Below are positions 1 through 5,598 of a DNA stretch of 6,083 nucleotides, in pieces. This DNA comes from Betaproteobacteria bacterium (GTDB lineage Bacteria > Pseudomonadota > Gammaproteobacteria > Burkholderiales > Burkholderiaceae_E), in assembly GCA_016868095.1 (NCBI GenBank), contig VGHV01000156.1, forward strand, positions 1 to 6,083, given 5' to 3'. The position numbers and the translations under genes are program-made. Numbering within the stretch: position 1 is the first letter of the stretch; each line of letters opens with the position of its first letter. The notes under the pieces were generated by a model. It did not search any database and was not told the origin of the DNA. It saw nothing but the letters and a program-made list of their open reading frames with translations.

Positions 1-707
1 GGCCGCGCGCCAAGTCGCGCCAATGTTCGCTTGGCAGCATAAAGACCTACCGACTCAGGCGTTGCCAAGTCTTCAGCACGCCTTCGAGACAGGTACCACG
101 CGTCACGCTGCATACCACCTTCAGCATTTGCCTTGTCCTTGGCAATAGGCGCAACACCTAAAGAGTGACGGGAATGCGCATAGCCACCAGAAAATCCGCG
201 AGAATTTGTTGAAAGAAAATGGCCACTGGCGGTGCTCACCGATGCACCGTCGCTGTTTTGGATGGCGCTGTCTACATTGAGGGCTGCAGCCTCGCAGCGC
301 AGGGCTAGTCTTTTTGCACGGTCCACACTAAGCGCCCACGGGTGGAACAAGTCAAGATCAACCACATCATCGGCTTGTGCCAAATGCTCGTACTCGGGCA
401 GGCCCGCGGCATCGTCCTCACCTGTATATCGAGCGATGTCAAAGGCAGCCTGAACCGTTTGCGCAATCGCGGCAGTTGCAAAATCACCCGTGCTCGCGTG
501 GCCTTTACGCTGACCGACGTAAACAGTAACGCCAAGACTCTTATCGCGGGTTTGCTCGACAGTTTCCATCTTGCGCATGCGAACATTAACGGTCAGACCG
601 CTACTTTCAGCCAGGTCAACCGAGCAATCACTCGCCCCTAGTCGCTTAGCGATGGAAAGCGCGGTCTCGGCTAATTCGGAAAATTTATTACGATCATACT
701 GGAACAT
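1..707 (-). CDS. pmbA: PmbA/TldE metalloprotease-associated protein, N-terminal half (cut by window edge)
   Basis: This is the TldE/PmbA partner of TldD. In the known family the two form a cytoplasmic heterodimeric protease that trims unfolded peptides, for example in microcin B17 maturation and CcdA turnover; the catalytic zinc site lies in TldD, not in PmbA. Reading the minus strand from ATG at 707 gives MFQYDRNKFSELAETALSIA and then 235 complete codons, running out at base 1 of a protein usually about 450 residues long. Family landmarks are visible: GVTVYVGQRKGHAST (59-73), a QAAFDIARYT helix (86-95), DLDLFHPW (117-124), SRHSLGVAPIA (179-189) and ATPESVGLYAAKRTLARL (215-232). These align without gaps of note to remembered E. 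coli PmbA. The start is supported by GGAGGT six bases upstream. The gene is divergent from yjgA. Nothing in the visible half suggests damage. Confidence 0.93.
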   Translation of the reverse strand, partial: MFQYDRNKFSELAETALSIAKRLGASDCSVDLAESSGLTVNVRMRKMETVEQTRDKSLGVTVYVGQRKGHASTGDFATAAIAQTVQAAFDIARYTGEDDAAGLPEYEHLAQADDVVDLDLFHPWALSVDRAKRLALRCEAAALNVDSAIQNSDGASVSTASGHFLSTNSRGFSGGYAHSRHSLGVAPIAKDKANAEGGMQRDAWYLSRRRAEDLATPESVGLYAAKRTLARLGAR

Positions 708-712
708 ATGTG

Positions 713-726
713 ACCTCCAAGGAGGC
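713..726 (-). promoter_or_regulatory. pmbA ribosome binding site inside a small CUUG-loop hairpin
   Basis: On the minus strand the bases before the pmbA ATG read GCCTC-CTTG-GAGGT. GCCUC (726-722) pairs with GAGGU (717-713), giving a 5-bp stem with one G-U pair, closed by the tetraloop CUUG, a loop known to be unusually stable. The Shine-Dalgarno GGAGG lies in the loop end and 3' arm, so the fold would hide it. The pairing is read directly from the sequence; any effect on translation is inference. Confidence 0.5.
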
Positions 727-728
727 TT

Positions 729-734
729 ATCATA
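729..734 (-). promoter_or_regulatory. possible -10 element for pmbA
   Basis: TATGAT on the minus strand matches the sigma-70 -10 consensus at five of six positions. It would start transcription close to base 722, giving a very short leader that begins within the ribosome-site hairpin. No good -35 hexamer is seen 16-18 bases upstream. The hexamer also lies in an 11-bp palindrome (726-736, CTTAT-C-ATAAG), which could equally be an operator half. This is a weak call. Confidence 0.25.
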
Positions 735-770
735 AGGCTTTGCGCTAACTTCCATCGCCACTTCATGTGA

Positions 771-793
771 CGATGTCCCGATAGGACACATCG
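771..793. promoter_or_regulatory. imperfect inverted repeat in the pmbA/yjgA divergent region
   Basis: The arms CGATGT (771-776) and ACATCG (788-793) are perfectly complementary around an 11-base centre; CC (777-778) and GG (784-785) allow further pairing inside. Outside the arms, GTGA to the left and CGTTAC to the right give a loose extension. The position between two divergent genes, 21 bases before the yjgA start, suits an operator or a 5'-leader structure of yjgA. No known regulator motif was recognised. Confidence 0.3.
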
Positions 794-813
794 ACGTTAC
801 TTTGAGCCACCTC

Positions 814-1137
814 ATGACCGAAGCAATAATTACGCAGGACGACAAACCTAGCAAGTCGCAGTTAAAGCGGGAGATGCATCAACTTCAAGCCTATGGAAAG
901 ATCCTTGTGTCTTTAAACGATAGCGAATTTCGTAAAGTCCAGCTCCCAGAGAGGCTCCATGACGCAGTCGTCGCATGCAGGATGATTAAAGCGCATGAAG
1001 CTAAAAGAAGGCAGTTGCAGTATGTTGGTCGACTGATGCGCGAACTTGATGAAACCTCGTTAGTGGCAGTACTCAAGCAGATAAGTCCTAATGCATCAAT
1101 TTCCAGCGGAGTAAAGCGCCGTGACATCCAGTCATAA
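814..1137 (+). CDS. yjgA: YjgA/DarP ribosome maturation factor, C-terminally truncated
   Basis: YjgA (DarP, DUF615) binds late 50S ribosomal precursors and helps peptidyl-transferase-centre maturation in E. coli. This product has 107 residues, while family members are usually about 170-200. The N-terminal half is clear: SKSQLKREMHQLQAYGK (14-30) and KRRQLQYVGRLMRELD (67-82) match E. coli SKSEIKRDAEELKRLG and RRRQLQLIGKMLRQRD. The similarity fades after residue 90 (AVLKQ) and the reading frame ends where the family continues for 75 to 95 residues with a conserved LRxLIRNAxKE helix. That helix is not visible here in any frame. ATG 814 is preferred over in-frame TTG 802 because it gives the family-like N-terminus and has GAG eight bases upstream. 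The stop overlaps the mog start by 17 bases, so the two are probably translated together. The protein may be a functional short form or a decaying gene. Confidence 0.82.
   Translation: MTEAIITQDDKPSKSQLKREMHQLQAYGKILVSLNDSEFRKVQLPERLHDAVVACRMIKAHEAKRRQLQYVGRLMRELDETSLVAVLKQISPNASISSGVKRRDIQS
1108..1111 (+). promoter_or_regulatory. Shine-Dalgarno supporting the upstream GTG start of mog
   Basis: GGAG lies nine bases before GTG 1121, inside the end of yjgA. It favours translation of mog from this GTG, including the repeat extension, over the in-frame TTG at 1316, which has no comparable site. Confidence 0.45.
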
Positions 1138-1891
1138 GCAAAGTGAGACTCAAACAAGCTCAGGAAGTGGGCAAGCAGAGTCTCAACCGAGTCCAAGAAT
1201 CGGACATCCAGAGCCTCAACCAGGCTTAAGCGATAAACGCACAGAGCCTCGGCCATGCGCAAGCGGGAAGCCAGATCCGGCGAATTGCGGGACAGATCCG
1301 GCGAATCGCAAGATATTGCGTATAGGTATCGTTTCAATTAGCGATCGCGCCTCAAAAGGTGTGTATGAAGATCGCGGATTGCCAGCGCTTCGCGCCTGGC
1401 TTGAAGCCGCAATCGTTACAGCATTTCACCTTGAGGAGCGCTTAATCCCCGATGAACGGGCAGCGATTGAAGCCAATCTTCGATCGCTATGCGATCAATC
1501 ACGCTGTCATCTCATTCTCACCACCGGTGGGACGGGCCCCTCGCGCAGAGACGTAACACCCGAGGCCACCCTTGCTGTCAGCAGTCGCGAAATGCCCGGG
1601 TTTGGCGAACAAATGCGCCAAATCAGTTTGCGATTTGTACCAACCGCAATTCTTTCAAGGCAGGTTGCCGCGCTTCGGGAACTCGTCGATGGCCATAGCT
1701 GTCTCATTGTGAATTTGCCCGGTCAGCCCAAAGCAATTGCCGAAACACTCGCGGGATTGAAGGACAACGATGGCCATGTATTGGTTCCGGGCATTTTTGC
1801 AGCAGTACCCTACTGCCTCGATCTCATCGGCGCGCCTCGCCTTGAAACCGAGCCGACCGTCTGCAAGGCTTTCAGGCCAAAGTCAGTCTGA
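1121..1891 (+). CDS. mog: Molybdopterin adenylyltransferase with an unusual N-terminal repeat extension
   Basis: MogA activates molybdopterin by ATP-dependent adenylylation to MPT-AMP, just before molybdate insertion by MoeA; it is a cytoplasmic trimer. Residues 66-256 match E. coli MogA almost end to end: LRIGIVSISDRASKGVYEDR (66-85), LIPD (108-111), LTTGGTGPSRRDVTPEATLA (133-152), REMPGFGEQMRQISL (156-170), VNLPGQPKAI (197-206) and the terminal AFRPKS. The catalytic aspartates of E. coli MogA (49 and 82) correspond to Asp111 and Asp144. Residues 1-65 are extra: low complexity, rich in Ser, Pro, Glu and Gln, made of 11-residue then 7-residue repeats, and probably disordered. GTG 1121 has GGAG nine bases upstream and overlaps yjgA by 17 bases. 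The alternative start, TTG 1316, would give a 191-residue protein of standard length (E. coli 195). The enzyme call is firm; the start is not. Confidence 0.93.
   Translation: MTSSHKQSETQTSSGSGQAESQPSPRIGHPEPQPGLSDKRTEPRPCASGKPDPANCGTDPANRKILRIGIVSISDRASKGVYEDRGLPALRAWLEAAIVTAFHLEERLIPDERAAIEANLRSLCDQSRCHLILTTGGTGPSRRDVTPEATLAVSSREMPGFGEQMRQISLRFVPTAILSRQVAALRELVDGHSCLIVNLPGQPKAIAETLAGLKDNDGHVLVPGIFAAVPYCLDLIGAPRLETEPTVCKAFRPKSV
1143..1274 (+). repeat. degenerate 33-bp tandem repeat, four units, in the mog 5' region
   Basis: Units begin at 1143, 1176, 1209 and 1242, exactly 33 bases apart. Their openings read GTGAGACTCAAACAAG, CAGAGTCTCAACCGAG, CAGAGCCTCAACCAGG and CAGAGCCTCGGCCATG; the second half of each unit is more divergent. 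In the mog frame they give 11-residue units starting SETQT (8), AESQP (19), PEPQP (30) and TEPRP (41). The other two forward frames contain stops across this tract. It begins six bases after the yjgA stop. Confidence 0.75.
1272..1313 (+). repeat. 21-bp tandem duplication next to the 33-bp repeat
   Basis: The units at 1272-1292 and 1293-1313 share 18 of 21 bases, both opening with CAGATCCGGCGAAT. In the mog frame they encode PDPANCG (51-57) and TDPANRK (58-64), which resemble the opening of the preceding 11-residue units. The second unit ends three bases before the TTG (1316) where the conserved Mog fold begins. Confidence 0.75.
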
Positions 1892-1916
1892 CTCCGTGAT
1901 TTGCCTAAGGTGGCGA

Positions 1917-1980
1917 AACCAGTTCGACAACTAAACACTTACATGCCTAACCGGTTCGACACTTAACCAGTTCTACACTT
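1917..1980. repeat. degenerate 16-bp tandem repeat between convergent mog and relA
   Basis: On the plus strand, 16-base units start at 1917 (AACCAGTTCGACAACT), 1933 (AAACACTTACATGCCT, weak), 1949 (AACCGGTTCGACACTT) and 1965 (AACCAGTTCTACACTT). The last two agree at 14 of 16 positions, and the first shares their opening except for one base. The tract starts 25 bases after the mog stop and ends inside the relA stop codon, so it fills most of the 87-base gap. Confidence 0.65.
1949..1972 (-). terminator. possible hairpin just after the relA stop
   Basis: In the relA transcript two neighbouring repeat units can pair: AACUGGUU (1972-1965) with AACCGGUU (1956-1949), eight pairs including one G-U, around an 8-base loop. 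It starts six bases past the stop codon. No U-run follows, and the stem is A/U-rich at its ends, so it is at best a weak terminator or a 3'-end stabiliser. On the plus strand the same arms carry a mismatch. Confidence 0.25.
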
Positions 1981-4240
1981 AATCACCTATTCTCGAGGTT
2001 AACAAAATCCCTGGTAGCTCACGTAACTTTTTAATAACGAAACTTAACTCTCGTTGATGCGAAAGCTCAAGCGTAAGCCGGATGTTAAGTTGCTCACGCT
2101 TGGTATAGCTTCGAATGGAAGTCATCCGAACCTTGAGTCGCGACATCAATTCCGTCAGATCGCGTAACAGTCCCTGTCGATCATTAGCTCTCACCAATAA
2201 CTCAGTGGCAAATGCGGGTAGGTCATGCGAGTCACGAACACCGCGCCTCGTTTGTTCTGATTTCCGCCCGCTCGGGTCGCTTCCCGCATCGGCTCCCCAA
2301 CTCACGGGGATCACTCGCTCAGGATGGCGATTAAGCAAACGGCCGTAAGTTGAGCAGCTAATGCGATGCACGGACACGCCTTCGCCACGGGTGATGAATC
2401 CGCTAATTTCATCCGGTGGAATAGGTCGACAGCAACCCGCAAGATGATGAAGTAACGAAGCTACGCCATCGACAAGAATCCGAGAGTGCTGCCCCGCTGC
2501 ACTTGGTTTCACCGCTTTCGCTGTGGCTCGAAATTGAGCTGCGCTAAGGCTTGACTGTGCTTCAAGCAAAGTCGGTGGATGCTTACTGTCTGCCGGTAGC
2601 GCTTGATAAGCATCGAATCGGACTGCATTTTCAAGCGCTCGACTACTCAACTCTTCTCGAGCTAGTGACAAGAACAACGCCTTTACGCCCTCAAATCCCA
2701 TCCGGTTTGCAAGCTCCTCATGCGCCAAGGCGGTTTTCCCTTCCCGTTGGAGCAACTTTTCGAGCTTGGCGCGGCCAATTGCGAGATCGCGCTGTTCATC
2801 AAGTGCATGAAACCATTGCCTGACCTTTGTTTTTGCTCTAGAACTTTTTACGTAGCCCAGTGAAGGGTTTAACCAATCTCGAGATGGACCGAGCTGATCA
2901 CTCGCGCGCGCAGCGAGAATCTCAACCGTTTGACCGGAGCGAAGACTGGTATTAAGAGTCACCATGACGCCGTCAATCTTTGCACCGCGACAGCGATGCC
3001 CCAAGTCGGTGTGAAGCAAGTACGCAAAGTCAATCGGGGTGGCTTCTTGAGGCAACTCAAGCACCTTGCCTTGAGGGGTCAAGACGTAAATCGCCTTTGA
3101 TGCCTTTGAGATAGCTTTGTTGCCATGGCTAAGGTCCTGTTTCCATGCTATGAGTTGTCTGACATAGTCAATTCGATCCTGATCTTGGGCCTCACCCTTC
3201 GAACGGCTTAAACCCGTACTCGTCTCCTTGTAATGCCAATGTGAGGCAAAGCCCAGTTCCGCTTCACGATGCATGAGCTCGCTACGTATTTGAACCTCGA
3301 CGGGACGCGCGTCTTCGTGCAAGACCACGGTATGAAGTGATCGGTAGCCATTAGGCTTCGGCCTTGCGATGTAATCATCGAATTCGGATAACAATGGCGA
3401 GAAGCGCTTATGGATCCAGTCAAGTGCGGCATAACAGTCGTCAATTTGACCGACAACGATGCGAATCGCCCTCAAATCAAGTAACTTCTCAATCGGCAAG
3501 TTCTTGATGCGCATTTTATTGTAAATGCTGTAGATATGTTTGGGCCGCCCAGAAACCTTGGCCTTGAGACCGGCTGAGGCTAAGCCAGCTTGAATCTCGT
3601 CTGTCAAATCGGATATAAATAGCTCGCGCTGGCTTCGCTTTTCGTCCAGAGCCTTAGCGATCTGGTGGTAGGAAGTCTCATCTGAAAATCGAAATGCGAG
3701 ATCCTCCATTTCCCACTTCAGTTGGCCCAAACCGAGCCGATTAGCCAGTGGCGAAAGTACCCGAAGGGTAAACCTTGCCTGCTCAAGCGATGGCCTTGTT
3801 TTACTTTGAGCATGAAAGCGCAAACTTTGAAGTCGAGAGGCAAGTCGCACTAAGACGACCTGTGCATCGGCACTCATGGCCAAGAACATGCGACGTAGTA
3901 ACTCTTGCTCTGCCAGATCGCGCTTTCCGCCTTCCGTGGGTACGGTTTGCATAAGGAAAAGCGATCGAAGTGCCACGACGGAATCTTTCAGTTCATCGCC
4001 CGCGAGCCTTTCCACATCCGCTTTGGGTAGCACTGCGCTAGCGAGTGCCAGCCAGACAAGCGCTTGAACCTTGGGACTTGTAACGAGTCCAAGCAAAATT
4101 TGATTGGTTCCATCGCAATGATCAACGATTGCTTCACCATTGGGCAAAACCGCCTCATGCAGGCGATGCCTGAGTGAATCGATTAAGTCATGAGCAGTTG
4201 AGCCCGACTCCTCTTGCGATCGAGGCCTCTTTGAGTGCAC
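1979..4240 (-). CDS. relA: RelA-type GTP/GDP pyrophosphokinase ((p)ppGpp synthetase I)
   Basis: RelA binds stalled ribosomes carrying uncharged tRNA and makes (p)ppGpp from ATP and GTP/GDP. Numbering is from GTG 4240 (753 residues; E. coli RelA 744). Residues 59-146 form the N-terminal pseudo-hydrolase domain: the HD and ED metal residues of SpoT/Rel are absent, so the protein should be synthesis-only. The synthetase domain has GRPKHIYSIYNKM (231-243), EFDD (286-289, the acidic EXDD form typical of RelA) and PKPNGYRSLHT (294-304). A TGS domain follows (383-442, with HTDLGHRCRGAKIDG), then a helical region, a CC/zinc-finger segment (HHLAGCCRPIPPDE, 598-611; VHRISC, 624-629) and a C-terminal ACT domain (about 677-746). 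The linker before ACT is some 20-25 residues longer than in E. coli. The start is uncertain: the frame is open to TTG 4327 with ATG at 4324, but these overlap ugd by more than 70 bases. GTG 4240 gives the usual length and lies 10 bases after ugd, though without a clear ribosome site; TTG 4264 and TTG 4279 are alternatives. Confidence 0.93.
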   Translation of the reverse strand: MHSKRPRSQEESGSTAHDLIDSLRHRLHEAVLPNGEAIVDHCDGTNQILLGLVTSPKVQALVWLALASAVLPKADVERLAGDELKDSVVALRSLFLMQTVPTEGGKRDLAEQELLRRMFLAMSADAQVVLVRLASRLQSLRFHAQSKTRPSLEQARFTLRVLSPLANRLGLGQLKWEMEDLAFRFSDETSYHQIAKALDEKRSQRELFISDLTDEIQAGLASAGLKAKVSGRPKHIYSIYNKMRIKNLPIEKLLDLRAIRIVVGQIDDCYAALDWIHKRFSPLLSEFDDYIARPKPNGYRSLHTVVLHEDARPVEVQIRSELMHREAELGFASHWHYKETSTGLSRSKGEAQDQDRIDYVRQLIAWKQDLSHGNKAISKASKAIYVLTPQGKVLELPQEATPIDFAYLLHTDLGHRCRGAKIDGVMVTLNTSLRSGQTVEILAARASDQLGPSRDWLNPSLGYVKSSRAKTKVRQWFHALDEQRDLAIGRAKLEKLLQREGKTALAHEELANRMGFEGVKALFLSLAREELSSRALENAVRFDAYQALPADSKHPPTLLEAQSSLSAAQFRATAKAVKPSAAGQHSRILVDGVASLLHHLAGCCRPIPPDEISGFITRGEGVSVHRISCSTYGRLLNRHPERVIPVSWGADAGSDPSGRKSEQTRRGVRDSHDLPAFATELLVRANDRQGLLRDLTELMSRLKVRMTSIRSYTKREQLNIRLTLELSHQRELSFVIKKLRELPGILLTSRIGD

Positions 4241-4250
4241 GATACGATGA

Positions 4251-5570
4251 TCAAGGTCTACCAATGGCCCAGTACTCAAAGCCGCGATCCCGCGCAAGAT
4301 GCGGTTCGTATAAATTGCGCCCATCAAAAATAATCGGCGACTTCATGCGATGCTTCAGCTCTTGAAAATTAGGTGAACGGAACTCCTTCCATTCGGTGAG
4401 GATAAACAAGGCGTCAACACCCCGAGCTGCCTCGAGCGGCGTGCCTGCAAGCGCCAAACTTGGGTGATCGCCGTAGATGCGCCGGCACTCATCCATGGCC
4501 ACAGGATCGTAAGCCACGATGTCTGATCCTTCTTGCCATAGCGCTTCAATGACCACGCGAGAGGCCGCCTCGCGCATGTCATCCGTATTGGGTTTGAAGG
4601 CGAGCCCCCAAATCCCGAATCGCAAACCTTTAAGGCTTCCAAAACGCCTCTTCGCCTTGTCGACCAGAATCATCTTTTGCGTTTGATTCACCGATTCAAC
4701 CGCTTGGAGCAGTAAGGGCTCAATTCCCTCCTCTTGGGTGGTCCTAATGAGTGCTTTAACATCTTTGGGAAAGCAGGAACCCCCATAACCTGCGCCAGCG
4801 TACAAAAAGCTATAGCCAATTCTGCTGTCCGACCCAATGCCTATTCTTACTTGCTCGATATCAACGCCCACTTTTTCAGCAAGCCGGGATAGCTCATTCA
4901 TGAAGGATATACGTGTCGCTAACATGGCATTCGCCGCGTATTTTGTCAGCTCCGCAGCACGCCGACTCATAACAAAGGTGCGCTCGTGGTTCCGCTGAAA
5001 CGGCGCATACAGTTCTCGAAGTAACTGTTCAGCCTGGGCATCCTCAACGCCCAACACAATCCTGTCGGGCTTCATAAAGTCGTCGACAGCCGCCCCCTCT
5101 TTGAGGAACTCTGGATTTGATGCCACAGAAAACGGAAGCTCAATGCCACGCTTCTTGAGTTCCTCGGCGATGGCAGCTTGCACTTTGTCGCCAGTGCCTA
5201 CCGGTACGGTCGACTTGTCAACCACGCATCGATAGCCGTCCATATGCTGGGCGATAGTTCTCGCAGCAGCCAAAACATAGGACAGATCCGCAGATCCATC
5301 TTCGTCAGGTGGGGTTCCCACAGCTATCATTTGAACTAGCCCAAACAAAGCGCCTTCACGCGCATCAGCACTAAAACGCAGCCTTCCAGCGGCAACGTTT
5401 CGATGGATAACTTTGTCTAAGCCAGGCTCATGAATCGGTATGTCGCCAGCTTGTATGCGCTCGATTTTCCGCTGGTCGATATCAACACAGAGCACATCGT
5501 TACCCATATCGGCTAAACATGCGCCGGTAACGAGTCCTACATAACCCGTACCGATCATGGTGATATTCAT
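4251..5570 (-). CDS. ugd: UDP-glucose 6-dehydrogenase
   Basis: This cytoplasmic enzyme oxidises UDP-glucose to UDP-glucuronate with two NAD+, supplying capsule, exopolysaccharide and lipid A modification pathways. The 439-residue product is complete and of usual length for the bacterial Ugd family. It opens with the Rossmann motif [19 protein letters not shown] (5-23). [14 protein letters not shown] (117-130), [20 protein letters not shown] (151-170), [20 protein letters not shown] (207-226, with Lys210 and Asn214) and [12 protein letters not shown] (259-270) follow; the catalytic thiol is Cys266. The C-terminal UDP-binding domain includes [16 protein letters not shown] (322-337) and [10 protein letters not shown] (354-363). 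The frame is open 31 codons further upstream, but ATG 5570 is chosen because the glycine-rich loop starts at once and GGAAAGG (5587-5581) sits 10 bases before it. It lies 28 bases after an unrecognised gene and about 10 bases before relA, all on the same strand, so co-transcription is likely. Confidence 0.95.
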   Translation of the reverse strand: MNITMIGTGYVGLVTGACLADMGNDVLCVDIDQRKIERIQAGDIPIHEPGLDKVIHRNVAAGRLRFSADAREGALFGLVQMIAVGTPPDEDGSADLSYVLAAARTIAQHMDGYRCVVDKSTVPVGTGDKVQAAIAEELKKRGIELPFSVASNPEFLKEGAAVDDFMKPDRIVLGVEDAQAEQLLRELYAPFQRNHERTFVMSRRAAELTKYAANAMLATRISFMNELSRLAEKVGVDIEQVRIGIGSDSRIGYSFLYAGAGYGGSCFPKDVKALIRTTQEEGIEPLLLQAVESVNQTQKMILVDKAKRRFGSLKGLRFGIWGLAFKPNTDDMREAASRVVIEALWQEGSDIVAYDPVAMDECRRIYGDHPSLALAGTPLEAARGVDALFILTEWKEFRSPNFQELKHRMKSPIIFDGRNLYEPHLARDRGFEYWAIGRP

Positions 5571-5598
5571 GCGATCTAAGCCTTTCCGAGATGGAGGT

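Noticed and set aside
342..641. A 99-codon plus-strand reading frame
   Set aside because: It lies wholly antisense to well-matched pmbA codons and its product has no recognisable features.
1143..1313. A short CRISPR-like array, since units recur at a constant spacing
   Set aside because: The units are contiguous and degenerate along their whole length, there are no unique spacers between identical repeats, and no cas gene is present.
1138..1330. Remnants of the yjgA C-terminal half in another frame
   Set aside because: Translating the other forward frames gives stops and repeat-derived peptides such as QIRRIAGQIRRIA; the resemblance to the LIRNA helix is too slight to claim.
891..1337. A 148-codon minus-strand reading frame across yjgA and the mog start
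   Set aside because: It is antisense to the conserved YjgA coding part, has no ribosome site, and its openness partly follows from the repeat composition.
1892..1978. A strong bidirectional intrinsic terminator between mog and relA
   Set aside because: No GC-rich stem followed by a T-run is present on either strand; only the weak repeat-derived hairpin is seen.
1979..4240. A bifunctional SpoT/Rel enzyme
   Set aside because: The N-terminal domain lacks the HD and ED metal-binding residues, and the synthetase carries the acidic EFDD motif of RelA, so a synthesis-only RelA fits better.
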